The notes below the pieces were generated by a model that saw nothing but the letters and a program-made list of their open reading frames with translations, was not told where the DNA came from and did no database searches. Positions 50,676 to 60,073 of a DNA stretch of 64,000 bases are shown here, one piece after another. Where the stretch lies: assembly GCF_000374845.1 (NCBI RefSeq), contig NZ_KB895418.1:1-64000 (forward strand), given 5' to 3'. The position numbers were made by a program, and so were the translations under genes. How positions within the stretch are numbered: the first letter of the stretch is position 1; each line of letters opens with the position of its first letter. The DNA is from Paenibacillus terrigena DSM 21567 (GTDB lineage Bacteria > Bacillota > Bacilli > Paenibacillales > Paenibacillaceae).

Positions 50676-50738
50676 GTGATGGCATATTCGACTAAGGAAA
50701 GCAAGAGTTGTGAATGATGTATAGGAGGTGTTCGTACG

Positions 50739-51488
50739 TTGACGAATGCATTAGATGGAAAAGTGGCCGTTGTAACAGGTGCATCCCGTGGGATTGGCCG
50801 CGCGATTGCGATGGAATTGGCGCAAGCCGGGGCTGACGTCGTCGTGAACTATGCCGGGAGTCAGGGCGCTGCTGAAGAGGTTGTTGAAGCGATCACGGCG
50901 CTTGGCCGCAAAGCGATTGCTGTACAAGCCAACGTCGGGAAGAGCGATGAGGCTGAAGCGTTGGTGAAACAAGCGCTTGAGGTGTTTGGCCATGTCGATA
51001 TATTGGTGAATAATGCCGGTATTACGCGAGACAATTTAATTATGCGGATGAAAGAAGACGAATTCGACGCGGTCATTGAGACCAACTTGAAAGGCGTATT
51101 CAATTGCGTGAAGGCTGTGACACGTCCAATGATGAAGCAGCGTTCCGGCCGCATTATTAACATTTCTTCCGTTGTTGGTGTGCTAGGGAACCCAGGTCAA
51201 GCGAACTATGTGGCTGCCAAAGCAGGCGTCATTGGGCTTACCAAAGCTTCTGCACGCGAACTCGCATCCCGTGGCATTACGGTCAACTGTGTTGCGCCAG
51301 GTTTCATCGAGACAGATATGACAGACAAGCTGTCCGAAGAACTGCGCACGCAAATGCTGGGGCAGATCCCTCTCACACGTCTTGGACAACCGGAAGAGAT
51401 CGCGAAGGCGGTTCGTTTCTTAGCGTCCGATGATGCAGCTTATATGACAGGCCAGACCCTCCATGTTGACGGCGGCATGTACATGTAG
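50739..51488 (+). CDS. fabG: 3-oxoacyl-ACP reductase
   Basis: The 249-residue SDR enzyme reduces 3-oxoacyl-ACP with NADPH. It has GASRGIGRA (about 14-22), NNAG (about 91-94), the Ser/Tyr/Lys set in [19 protein letters not shown] and the end [18 protein letters not shown] start after AGGAGGTG. Part of the fap operon. Confidence 0.95.
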   Translation: MTNALDGKVAVVTGASRGIGRAIAMELAQAGADVVVNYAGSQGAAEEVVEAITALGRKAIAVQANVGKSDEAEALVKQALEVFGHVDILVNNAGITRDNLIMRMKEDEFDAVIETNLKGVFNCVKAVTRPMMKQRSGRIINISSVVGVLGNPGQANYVAAKAGVIGLTKASARELASRGITVNCVAPGFIETDMTDKLSEELRTQMLGQIPLTRLGQPEEIAKAVRFLASDDAAYMTGQTLHVDGGMYM

Positions 51489-51594
51489 TTAAATGGTACA
51501 GCTGGCATTTTGCACCACATGGGAATTTTACTGGTCTATTGTATGGTAATTTCGTTAAGATTCTCGTATAATACCAAATGAGGAGGTGAACCGG

Positions 51595-51828
51595 ATGTCC
51601 GAAGTATTGGATCGCGTAAAACGAATCGTTATCGATCGTTTAGGCGTTGACGAGGCAGAAGTGACACTTGAAGCATCTTTTAAAGATGACCTTGGCGCTG
51701 ATTCTCTCGATGTCGTTGAATTAGTGATGGAATTGGAAGATGAGTTCGATTTGGAAATCTCTGATGAAGATGCAGAGAAAATCACTACTGTTGGTGAAGT
51801 TGTGAAGTACATACAATCTCATACCTAA
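51595..51828 (+). CDS. acpP: Acyl carrier protein
   Basis: The 77-residue acidic helical protein has the phosphopantetheine site Ser in [14 protein letters not shown]. It carries acyl chains as a 4'-phosphopantetheine thioester. The ATG at 51595 follows GAGGAGGTG. A TATAAT at 51567-51572 just before it suggests its own promoter in addition to the operon one, giving the high level ACP needs. Confidence 0.97.
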   Translation: MSEVLDRVKRIVIDRLGVDEAEVTLEASFKDDLGADSLDVVELVMELEDEFDLEISDEDAEKITTVGEVVKYIQSHT

Positions 51829-51836
51829 ATCGATTG

Positions 51837-51863
51837 AGTCCCGTTGGTTCAACGGGACTTCTC
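51837..51863 (+). terminator. Terminator after acpP
   Basis: AGTCCCGTTG and CAACGGGACT stem with a 3-base loop. Confidence 0.85.
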
Positions 51864-51962
51864 CACATTATTCAATCTAACAGGCATAACAATAGGTTCT
51901 ATAGAATTATTGTCATTATTATAAATGCAAATGTTGCAGTCTATATATAGAGGTGATTGTGT

Positions 51963-53201
51963 TTGAAGCAAAGAGTTGTTATTACAGGAATGGGTGTTGT
52001 TACATCCTTAGGTTCGGATTTGAATACATTCTGGAATAACCTGATGGAAGGGAAATCCGGCGTATCCAACATCGAGGCTTTTGATGTAAGTGAATACCCG
52101 ACACGAATTGCAGCATCCATTAAAGACTTCAATCCGGATGAGTTCATGGACAAGAAAGAAGCTCGCCGCATGGATCGCTTCGTACAATTCGCTGTTGCAG
52201 CCAGCTTGAAAGCTGTTGCTGATGCGAAATTAAATATCCAAGAAGATACAGACCCAGAGCGTGTGGGCGTGATGGTCGGCTCCGGAATCGGTGGCCTAGG
52301 AACTTGGGAAGATGAGCACAATAAGCTGCTTGAGAAAGGACCTAAACGGGTTAGCCCCTTCTTCATTCCGATGATGATCGCGAATATGGGGTCAGGACAA
52401 GTCTCCATGATTCTTGGCGCAAAAGGTCCGAATAGCACGACAGTAACGGCTTGCGCGACAGGGACACATTCAATCGGTGATTCATTCCGTACCATTCAAC
52501 GTGGTGACGCTGATGTGATGGTCTGTGGTGGTGCAGAAGCGACGATTCGTCCAACAGGTATGGCGGGGTTCTGCGCAATGCGTGCAATGTCAACACGTAA
52601 TGAAGAGCCAGAGAAAGCAAGCCGTCCATTCGATACAGATCGTGACGGATTCGTTATGGGTGAAGGAGCAGGTGTACTTGTGCTCGAATCCCTTGAGCAC
52701 GCACAGAAGCGCGGCGCACATATCTATGCGGAGGTAATCGGCTATGGTATGAGCGGTGATGCGCATCACATGACAGAGCCGGATCCGACGGGTGCTGCTC
52801 GTTGTATGACCAAAGCGATCCAAGATGCTGGCATTACGCCAGAAGTCGTTGATTATATTAATGCGCATGGCACATCGACTCCGGTCGGTGATAAATCAGA
52901 GACGACAGCAGTTAAGCTCGCGTTTGGCGATCATGCTTACAAAGTTGCCGTAAGTTCAACCAAGTCAATGACAGGTCACTTGCTCGGCGCTGCAGGCGGC
53001 GTAGAAGCAGTTATCTGCGGTCTATCTTTAGAACATGGCGTTATTGCACCAACCATCAATTTGGACAATCAAGATCCTGAATGTGATCTCGATTATGTAC
53101 CGAATGTACCGCGTAAAGCGGATTTACATGTGGTGATGTCGAATTCCTTCGGCTTTGGCGGTCATAACGCGACCATTGTGCTGAAGAAATACGAAGCGTA
53201 A
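51963..53201 (+). CDS. fabF: 3-oxoacyl-ACP synthase II
   Basis: The 412-residue enzyme elongates acyl-ACP. Catalytic Cys lies in [12 protein letters not shown] (about 163), the two His in [11 protein letters not shown] and [10 protein letters not shown]. It starts [19 protein letters not shown] at 51963 is 7 bases after GAGGTG; TTG 51957 is less well placed. It is separated from acpP by a terminator and 100 bases, so it may have its own promoter with rnc. Confidence 0.95.
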   Translation: MKQRVVITGMGVVTSLGSDLNTFWNNLMEGKSGVSNIEAFDVSEYPTRIAASIKDFNPDEFMDKKEARRMDRFVQFAVAASLKAVADAKLNIQEDTDPERVGVMVGSGIGGLGTWEDEHNKLLEKGPKRVSPFFIPMMIANMGSGQVSMILGAKGPNSTTVTACATGTHSIGDSFRTIQRGDADVMVCGGAEATIRPTGMAGFCAMRAMSTRNEEPEKASRPFDTDRDGFVMGEGAGVLVLESLEHAQKRGAHIYAEVIGYGMSGDAHHMTEPDPTGAARCMTKAIQDAGITPEVVDYINAHGTSTPVGDKSETTAVKLAFGDHAYKVAVSSTKSMTGHLLGAAGGVEAVICGLSLEHGVIAPTINLDNQDPECDLDYVPNVPRKADLHVVMSNSFGFGGHNATIVLKKYEA

Positions 53202-53213
53202 GGAGCCATCCTT

Positions 53214-53912
53214 TTGAGTACGGACTTAAGGCATTTACAACAAAGTTTAAATATTCATTTCAAAAATCGGCAGCTGCTGAAGCAGGCATTTACACATGCA
53301 TCATATGTCAATGAACATCGCTTCGGTCAGCATCAGGATAATGAACGCCTCGAGTTTCTAGGGGATGCCGTGTTGGAATTAACCGTATCGGAGTTTTTAT
53401 TTGAGGCCCATCCGAACAGACCCGAAGGGGAGCTTACGAAGCTGCGTGCAGCGATCGTCTGTGAGCCTTCACTCGTGAAATTTGCGGAAGCCTTGCAGTT
53501 CGGGCAATATGTCCTGCTAGGCAAAGGGGAAGAGCTAACAGGTGGACGGATGCGTCCAGCACTGCTCGCAGATGTATTCGAGTCATTTATTGGCGCGTTA
53601 TATCTCGATCAAGGTCTGGAAGTCGTACGATCCTTTCTGACGAAATATGTGTTCTCCCAATTGTCGCAAGAGGGCAAGATGCAGATAAATGATTTTAAGA
53701 CGCGTCTTCAAGAGTTTACGCAGCAGCACAATATGGGGCTGCTCGAGTATCGGATCGTCGAAGAACGAGGCCCGGCGCATGAACGTGAGTTTGTCTCGGA
53801 AGTGCATATGGGGGAAGAATGTTTGGGCCGCGGAACAGGGCGTTCAAAGAAAGAAGCAGAGCAGCAGGCTGCTGCTCAGGCGCTCGAACGCATTGTTATT
53901 CCAAAGTCGTAG
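53214..53912 (+). CDS. rnc: Ribonuclease III
   Basis: The 232-residue enzyme has the signature [14 protein letters not shown] (about 43-56), acidic residues in [14 protein letters not shown] and a dsRNA-binding domain at about 160-228 ([24 protein letters not shown]). It processes rRNA and cuts duplex RNA. TTG start after AAGGAG. Next to smc-ftsY as in Bacillus. Confidence 0.95.
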   Translation: MSTDLRHLQQSLNIHFKNRQLLKQAFTHASYVNEHRFGQHQDNERLEFLGDAVLELTVSEFLFEAHPNRPEGELTKLRAAIVCEPSLVKFAEALQFGQYVLLGKGEELTGGRMRPALLADVFESFIGALYLDQGLEVVRSFLTKYVFSQLSQEGKMQINDFKTRLQEFTQQHNMGLLEYRIVEERGPAHEREFVSEVHMGEECLGRGTGRSKKEAEQQAAAQALERIVIPKS

Positions 53913-53929
53913 AAGTCATAGGTAGGAGC

Positions 53930-53995
53930 AAGAGCAAAAGAGCAGCGAGGCGTAAGCCTTTTACGGGTCCACGTTCGCTCCTTTTGCTCTTCTTT
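53930..53995 (+). terminator. Long hairpin between rnc and smc
   Basis: AAGAGCAAAAG and CTTTTGCTCTT arms enclose 40 bases, with a weak T run after. It may lower read-through or be an mRNA processing site close to the RNase III gene. Confidence 0.5.
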
Positions 53996-54043
53996 GTGAA
54001 CAAACAAGTGTACAACCTTTTCAAATGAGGTGAATGATGAACG

Positions 54044-57000
54044 ATGTTCTTGAAACGGATTGAACTGCAAGGGTTTAAATCTTTCGCAGACAAAACTGAA
54101 CTCGAGTTCGTCCAAGGGATTACAGCGGTCGTCGGGCCAAATGGGAGCGGTAAGAGTAACATTTCAGACGGGATCCGGTGGGTGCTGGGCGAACAGAGCG
54201 CGAAGAGCCTCCGCGGTGGGAAGATGGAAGATATTATTTTCGCAGGCAGTGATGCGCGGAAGGCCGTGAACTACGGGGAAGTATCTTTGACGCTCGACAA
54301 TACAGATCAAGCGCTGCCGCTCGATTTTAATGAGGTGACGGTTACCCGTCGCGTTCATCGCAGCGGCGAGAGCGAATATTTGATCAATAAGCAAGCATGT
54401 AGATTGAAAGATATTACGGAGCTGTTCATGGATACAGGGATCGGGAAGGAAGCATACTCGATTATTGGACAAGGACGTATTGAGGAGATATTAAGTACGC
54501 GGTCAGAGGATCGCCGCGGGATTTTTGAGGAAGCGTCAGGAATTGTGAAGTATAAATCGCGCAAACGTGAAGCCCAGCGCAAACTTGATGAGACGGAGCA
54601 GAACTTGCTGCGTATTCATGACTTAGTGAGCGAACTTGAGGATCAGATTGAACCTTTACGGGAACAATCGACGAAGGCGATTCAATACAAGGAACTTCGG
54701 AGTCAATTGAAGTCCAAAGAAATTTCGATGTATGTCTATCAAATTGAACAGATTCATCAATCTTGGCAGGAAGCGAATGCGAAGATGACGAAGCTGCAGC
54801 AGGAACAGCTAGAGCTCTCGACGGTCGTGAGTCAGCATGATGCAGGACTGGAGAAGCACCGTGTTGAAATGCGCAAGCTAGAGGAAGAACTTGAAGGTCT
54901 TCAACAGGCGCTCCTCTCATATAGTGAAGAGTTCGAGAAATGCGAAGGCTATGGCGAGGTCTTGAAAGAGCGCCACAAAAACTTGAAACACAATGAAGGG
55001 CAGCTGACCCAGTCACTGGAAATGCATGAGCGTCGGATGCAGGAGAAGGAGATTGAGGAGAATACCTGTAAAGTGAAGCTCGATGAAATCGAAGCACAGC
55101 AGGCAGATCTTAAAGCAAGACTCACAGAGGAAGAATCGCGTCTCATTGGCGTTACGGGCGGGGCGAGCATTGATACCGAGGAGAGCCTAAAAGGTCAACT
55201 CCTCGATGTGATGAATCAGATGGCCCAGCTTCGGAACGAAATTCGCTACATCGATCAGCAGAGTGAGACACTTGGACGTCGTATGGAACGTATGGGTGAT
55301 GAGGAAGCGAAGCTGAAAGAGCAGAAGACACAGTACGATGAATCTATGCGCGCCATTGAACAGAAGCTAGTTGAGACGGCTGAGCTCGTTGAATCACTAC
55401 GTAATCAATTCATTGCAGAGAGCGATCGTCTGCGTGAGGTACAGCATTTATTGGATGAGGCGCAGTCGACGGCTCGCCGATGGGAGCAGAAGCTGGATGC
55501 CCTTGTATCGCGCCGTGACACGATGAAGGAGCTTCAGGACGATTATGACGGGTTCATGATCGGGGTAAGAGAAGTGCTGAAGGCTTCCCGAAATGGATCT
55601 TTGCATGGGGTTCATGGCGCTATTGCAGAGCTAATCACCGTCCCTGAGAAGGTGGAGACTGCCATGGAGACCGCACTTGGGGCATCGATGCAGCACATCG
55701 TCATGGAGAATGAAGCGTTGGCTCGGGAAGCAATTAGCTTTTTGAAACGCCGTCAATTGGGACGGGCTACGTTCTTGCCGATCAATGTCATTCGGCCGCG
55801 CACATTATCGGACAATGATCGCAAGCTGCTTAGTAGTGCCGAGGGCTTCGTCGGCATTGGGGTCGATCTGGTACAGTTCGACCGCAAATATAGCGATATG
55901 ATCGGGAGTCTTCTTGGGAACGTCGTGATCTCAGAGACCCTCGAACAGGCGAATAAGATTGCGGCGAAATGCCAATATCGATTCCGCGTCGTTACCCTAG
56001 AAGGGGATGTTGTGAATGCCGGCGGTTCCATGACCGGGGGTAGTGTGCACAAGAAGAATACAAGCCTCTTGAGTCGAAATCGTCAGATTGAACAATTAGA
56101 AGCAGATATTAAGCAGACCGAAGCACAGCTTACGAAGTTGCAGGCGGGCGTCAAGGATATGAAACAAGAGAGCAATGCTTTGCAGCAGAGACTGGAGAAA
56201 CTGCGTGAACAGCGCGACAGCAAGAGAATGGAAGAGCAGCGTCTTCAGGCCGAACAGAAGCAGCTTGAACATGAATCACGTCATGTGAATGAGCAGCTTT
56301 CGCTGATTACGCAAGAAGGCGACGGCTATGCGAAGGAATCGAATGAATTTGTGAGCGGGCGCGAGGTTGCTGTTCGTAAGCTCGAAGCTTATCAAGTCGA
56401 TGAAGCGCGCATCCAACAGGAGATTCAAGCAGCAGAGTCGATGCGGAAGATGAACGAATCGGCGAAGGAAGAATTGCAATCCCAGCTAACAGATCTAAAG
56501 GTTCAAGCCGGGAAGTGGGATCAGGAGAAATTCTCCTTGCAAGAGCAGTTAAGACGTGTTCGTGAAGAGAAAGCGACGTATGTTCGTGATCTGGCAGGGG
56601 CGAAGAAATCTCTCGAGCAGATCCAGAAGGATTATGAAGTCTATGATCGTGAACGCGTGAAGCAAGTTGAAGATTTGAACCACTACAAGATCCAGAAGGA
56701 AAAGACTGCTGAGCAGATTGACTTCAAACGCGCAGATCGCGCAGAATGGGTTCGGAAGCTAGAGCTTGAAGAGAGTGAGACCAAGGAGCAGCGTACAGCC
56801 CTTCGAAACGTAGAAGAGCAACTGCGTCATACGGAGATTCAAGTGAATCGTCTGGATGTGGAGCTCGATAATATTCTTAAGAAGTTAAGTGAGGAATATG
56901 AACTTAGCTTCGAGCTGGCGAAACATCGGTATCCGGTACCTGAGGACGTGCTCGGAACACAGCAAGAGGTACGCGATCTGAAACGTCAGATTTCGGCGCT

Positions 57001-57613
57001 GGGAGACGTCAATCTCGGTGCGATCGAGGAATTCGAGCGTGTGAATGAGCGGTTTACGTTCTTGAATGAGCAGAAGGATGACTTGATCGAAGCGAAGACA
57101 ACACTCTACGAGGTTATCCGTGAGATGGATGATGAAATGGGCAGACGGTTCCGAGCAACCTTCGATGCGATTCGCAAGGAATTCGTTATCGTGTTCTCGA
57201 AGTTATTCGGCGGCGGTCGTGCAGATCTTGTCTTGATCGATCCAGACCGCATCTTGGACACAGGGATCGATATCATAGCACAGCCTCCTGGGAAGAAGCT
57301 TCAGAACTTGCAGCTGCTATCAGGTGGTGAGCGGGCATTAACGGCAATGGCCTTATTGTTCGCGATCTTGCAGGTCAAACCTGTTCCATTCTGCGTGCTC
57401 GATGAGGTTGAAGCGGCACTCGACGAAGCGAATGTAACGCGTTTTGCACAATATTTACGTGAGTTCTCAGAACAGACACAATTTATTGTTGTAACCCATC
57501 GAAAAGGAACGATGGAAGAGGCGGATGTATTATATGGTGTTACAATGGAAGAAGGCGGCGTATCGAAGCTTGTATCGGTTAAATTGGAAGATGACGATGC
57601 GGTCATCGCTTAG
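54044..57613 (+). CDS. smc: Chromosome partition protein Smc
   Basis: The 1189-residue protein has Walker A GPNGSGKSN at about residue 32, two long coiled coils (about 170-500 and 670-1010) with a hinge between (GAIAELITVPEKVETAME and on), and the signature LLSGGERALTAMALLFAI plus Walker B VLDEVEAALDEANV near the end. With ScpA/ScpB it forms condensin and arranges the chromosome. Length is normal. GAGGTGAATG precedes the ATG; ftsY follows 51 bases later. Confidence 0.97.
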   Translation: MFLKRIELQGFKSFADKTELEFVQGITAVVGPNGSGKSNISDGIRWVLGEQSAKSLRGGKMEDIIFAGSDARKAVNYGEVSLTLDNTDQALPLDFNEVTVTRRVHRSGESEYLINKQACRLKDITELFMDTGIGKEAYSIIGQGRIEEILSTRSEDRRGIFEEASGIVKYKSRKREAQRKLDETEQNLLRIHDLVSELEDQIEPLREQSTKAIQYKELRSQLKSKEISMYVYQIEQIHQSWQEANAKMTKLQQEQLELSTVVSQHDAGLEKHRVEMRKLEEELEGLQQALLSYSEEFEKCEGYGEVLKERHKNLKHNEGQLTQSLEMHERRMQEKEIEENTCKVKLDEIEAQQADLKARLTEEESRLIGVTGGASIDTEESLKGQLLDVMNQMAQLRNEIRYIDQQSETLGRRMERMGDEEAKLKEQKTQYDESMRAIEQKLVETAELVESLRNQFIAESDRLREVQHLLDEAQSTARRWEQKLDALVSRRDTMKELQDDYDGFMIGVREVLKASRNGSLHGVHGAIAELITVPEKVETAMETALGASMQHIVMENEALAREAISFLKRRQLGRATFLPINVIRPRTLSDNDRKLLSSAEGFVGIGVDLVQFDRKYSDMIGSLLGNVVISETLEQANKIAAKCQYRFRVVTLEGDVVNAGGSMTGGSVHKKNTSLLSRNRQIEQLEADIKQTEAQLTKLQAGVKDMKQESNALQQRLEKLREQRDSKRMEEQRLQAEQKQLEHESRHVNEQLSLITQEGDGYAKESNEFVSGREVAVRKLEAYQVDEARIQQEIQAAESMRKMNESAKEELQSQLTDLKVQAGKWDQEKFSLQEQLRRVREEKATYVRDLAGAKKSLEQIQKDYEVYDRERVKQVEDLNHYKIQKEKTAEQIDFKRADRAEWVRKLELEESETKEQRTALRNVEEQLRHTEIQVNRLDVELDNILKKLSEEYELSFELAKHRYPVPEDVLGTQQEVRDLKRQISALGDVNLGAIEEFERVNERFTFLNEQKDDLIEAKTTLYEVIREMDDEMGRRFRATFDAIRKEFVIVFSKLFGGGRADLVLIDPDRILDTGIDIIAQPPGKKLQNLQLLSGGERALTAMALLFAILQVKPVPFCVLDEVEAALDEANVTRFAQYLREFSEQTQFIVVTHRKGTMEEADVLYGVTMEEGGVSKLVSVKLEDDDAVIA

Positions 57614-57664
57614 TTGAATCTAACCGCCTAATTAGCAACTTGTTAATTCGTATGGAGGGGTACC

Positions 57665-58678
57665 ATGAGCTTTTTTAAAAAGTTAAAAGAGAGCATTTCT
57701 AAGAAAACCGAAGCGGTTACCAATGTGTTCAAGGACGGCTTAAGCAAGACGCGTACAGCGCTTGTGGAGAAAGTACAGGACCTCATTACACGTCGTAAGA
57801 AAATCGACGAAGAATTCTATGAAGAGCTAGAAGAAATTCTTATTGGTGCGGATGTAGGCGTGAATACGGTTATGAAATTGATTGATGACCTGCGTCGCGA
57901 AGTGCGTCAACGTAAAATTGAAGATGCTGCGGAATTGCAGCCTGTTCTCTCGGAGAAGCTGATTGGGCTTCTACGCAGCGATGAGAATGTTAGTATCAAG
58001 ATGAATCCGGACGGGATTACTGTTATTCTGTTCGTGGGTGTTAATGGTGTAGGGAAAACGACGACAATCGGTAAGCTCGCGCATCGCTTCAAGCAGCAAG
58101 GCAAGAAAGTACTTCTCGCAGCAGGCGATACATTCCGTGCGGGTGCGATTGAACAGCTTGAGGTATGGGGGCAGCGCGTGGGCGTGGATGTGATCAAGCA
58201 GCAATCCGGTGCTGACCCTGCGGCGGTCATGTTCGATGCGGTTCAAGCCGCGAAACAGCGTAATGTTGACGTATTGCTCTGTGATACGGCGGGTCGTCTG
58301 CAGAACAAATCCAACCTCATGGATGAATTGAATAAAATTTATCGTGTTATTCAGCGTGAAATTCCTGGTGCGCCGCACGAAGTTTTGATGGTACTCGATG
58401 CGACAACAGGTCAGAATGCGCTTAGCCAAGCGAAGCTGTTCGGTGAGAAGAGCGGCGTGACAGGTCTTGTTCTGACGAAGCTCGATGGAACAGCCAAAGG
58501 TGGGATCGTGATTGCGATCCGTCAAGAACTGAATCTGCCTGTGAAATATATTGGTCTCGGAGAGAAGATGGACGATCTGCAAGAATTCGACTCAGAGCAA
58601 TTCGTCCATGCGCTGTTCGCTGGTCTTATACAAGAGGCGGAAGCAGCCGAAGGTGCGGAAGAAGAGCAGCAGGGTTAA
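57665..58678 (+). CDS. ftsY: Signal recognition particle receptor FtsY
   Basis: The 337-residue GTPase has the NG domain: GVNGVGKTTTIGKLAHRF (about 125-142), GDTFRAGA, DTAGRLQNKSNL and TKLDGTAKGG. The acidic A domain is short, as in Bacillota. It docks ribosome-SRP complexes at the membrane, together with Ffh encoded at 60074. AGGGG lies before the ATG. Confidence 0.96.
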   Translation: MSFFKKLKESISKKTEAVTNVFKDGLSKTRTALVEKVQDLITRRKKIDEEFYEELEEILIGADVGVNTVMKLIDDLRREVRQRKIEDAAELQPVLSEKLIGLLRSDENVSIKMNPDGITVILFVGVNGVGKTTTIGKLAHRFKQQGKKVLLAAGDTFRAGAIEQLEVWGQRVGVDVIKQQSGADPAAVMFDAVQAAKQRNVDVLLCDTAGRLQNKSNLMDELNKIYRVIQREIPGAPHEVLMVLDATTGQNALSQAKLFGEKSGVTGLVLTKLDGTAKGGIVIAIRQELNLPVKYIGLGEKMDDLQEFDSEQFVHALFAGLIQEAEAAEGAEEEQQG

Positions 58679-58732
58679 GTATCTCACTGTCACTACTCGC
58701 CCATTTGGCGTATATTGAACCATAATTATCTC

Positions 58733-58905
58733 ATCGAAGTTCAAAAAGTTGCCTTATCAGCACCAAGAAGGTTGTATGAAACTGAAGAAGGAGGAGCGGA
58801 GTTTAGGCAAAACCTAAATGAGCACCGGACTTCGAGGTTGAATGCAAGATTCGATGCCGATTATACATCTCGATTATACTTCGTGATCATAAGGCTAATT
58901 TTTGA
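58733..58905 (+). ncRNA. Structured intergenic element, possible RNA or Paenibacillus repeat
   Basis: CGAAGT at 58735 and ACTTCG at 58829 close a region of about 100 bases with an inner perfect hairpin (TTTAGG-CAAAA-CCTAAA, 58802-58818) and purine-rich GAAGAAGGAGGAGCGGAG before it. From memory, sequences with GGAGGAGCGGAG and GAGCACCGGACTTC recur between genes in Paenibacillus; I could not check this. A short ORF in it (58715-58918) has no sign of being a gene. The first 55 bases after ftsY hold nothing. Confidence 0.45.
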
Positions 58906-58932
58906 ACATCCACTTTAGAAAGGAAGTGCAGT

Positions 58933-59580
58933 ATGGCAGATACTTACACGTATTCCAGACGGGAAGAAGTAGCGAATGCCATTACGCACGGGATCGGAGC
59001 ATTTCTAAGTATTGCGGCTTTAGCGCTATTAATCGCTTTCTCAAGCCTCTTTGGTACCGCGTGGCATGTCGTGAGCTTTACGATCTACGGCATCACGATG
59101 ATGCTGCTCTATGCTTCGTCGACACTCGTGCATAGTTTTCCGGAGGGTAAGGTCAAGGATCTGTTCGAGATTTTCGATCATGCCTCGATTTACTTGTTCA
59201 TTGCAGGAACCTATACACCGTTTTTGTTCGTCATTGTACGAGGAAGCTTAGGCTGGACGTTGTTCGGGATTATATGGGGCATTGCGATTTCAGGTGTAGT
59301 ATTTAAGGCCTTCTTTACAAAGAAATTCCTGTTCCTTTCTACGTTGTTCTATATCGCGATGGGCTGGTTAATTGTTCTCGCTTGGAATCCTTTGGTCGAG
59401 ACACTGCCTACCGGAGGGATTGTCCTTCTTATCGTAGGTGGGATCTTATATACGCTAGGAACGATCTTCTATGTATGGCGCGGCTTTCCGTATCACCATG
59501 CGATCTGGCATCTGTTCGTACTCGCAGGATCTGCGGCGCATTTCTTCGCGATTTTGCTCTATGTTTTGCCGATTAGATAA
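58933..59580 (+). CDS. Hemolysin III/PAQR family membrane protein
   Basis: The 215-residue protein has seven membrane helices and the PAQR metal-site residues: EEVANAITHGIGA at about 11-23, the SS-LVHSF block at about 65-72, and HHAIWHLFVLAGSAAHFFAI at about 185-204 with two His. Family members are thought to be membrane hydrolases; a haemolytic role is doubtful. AAAGGAAG precedes the ATG. A terminator follows. Confidence 0.9.
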   Translation: MADTYTYSRREEVANAITHGIGAFLSIAALALLIAFSSLFGTAWHVVSFTIYGITMMLLYASSTLVHSFPEGKVKDLFEIFDHASIYLFIAGTYTPFLFVIVRGSLGWTLFGIIWGIAISGVVFKAFFTKKFLFLSTLFYIAMGWLIVLAWNPLVETLPTGGIVLLIVGGILYTLGTIFYVWRGFPYHHAIWHLFVLAGSAAHFFAILLYVLPIR

Positions 59581-59586
59581 TTTTCT

Positions 59587-59628
59587 GAAGATGTTAAGGT
59601 TTATGCCTTGACATCTTCTTTTATTTTG
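59587..59628 (+). terminator. Terminator
   Basis: GAAGATGT-AAGG and CCTTG-ACATCTTC stem followed by TTTTATTTT. Confidence 0.85.
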
Positions 59629-59708
59629 GGTAAGATAAGTCATGTTGACTTGCTGTAAAGGACTTTTCCTTGACGGAGGGAGTGGCTGAAGGCGTGAAAG
59701 AGGAGAAT

Positions 59709-60047
59709 ATGCTCGACAAGACGAATCGGGTGAATCTACTGTTTGCCTTTTATGAGCCGCTGCTAACGGAGAAACAGCAGACATTCCTGAAATGTTATTT
59801 TCATGATGATTTCTCACTTGGAGAGATCGCTGCGGAATTTAGTATAAGCCGGCAGGCTGTATATGAGCACATCAAACGGGCGGAACAAGTTCTCGAGAAT
59901 TACGAAGTGAAGCTTGGACTTGTGCGCAAATACGAAATGCGTCATACTTATATGGAACAATTAAGCGAAGTACTTAAATATATACCTCAGGAACATCAAG
60001 AACAGGCGAGACTAACACTTGAGAATTTACAGAACATGGACGCATGA
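59709..60047 (+). CDS. ylxM: SRP-associated HTH protein YlxM
   Basis: The 112-residue protein has a sigma-region-4-like HTH (YFHDDFSLGEIAAEFSISRQ, then AVYEHIKRAEQVLENYE). YlxM binds Ffh/scRNA and is nearly always encoded directly before ffh. The start may be ATG 59709, GTG 59694 or further upstream; the family usually begins near LDKTNRVN. It ends 26 bases before ffh. Confidence 0.9.
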   Translation: MLDKTNRVNLLFAFYEPLLTEKQQTFLKCYFHDDFSLGEIAAEFSISRQAVYEHIKRAEQVLENYEVKLGLVRKYEMRHTYMEQLSEVLKYIPQEHQEQARLTLENLQNMDA

Positions 60048-60073
60048 TAAATCAAGGACGGAGGTGACGGAGA

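Noticed and set aside
51850-51859. A further A-type repeat because of CAACGGGACT
   Set aside because: It is the right arm of the acpP terminator stem and lacks the A arms and core.
58715-58918. 67-residue ORF after ftsY
   Set aside because: It runs through the structured element, lacks a start signal and does not resemble a protein family.
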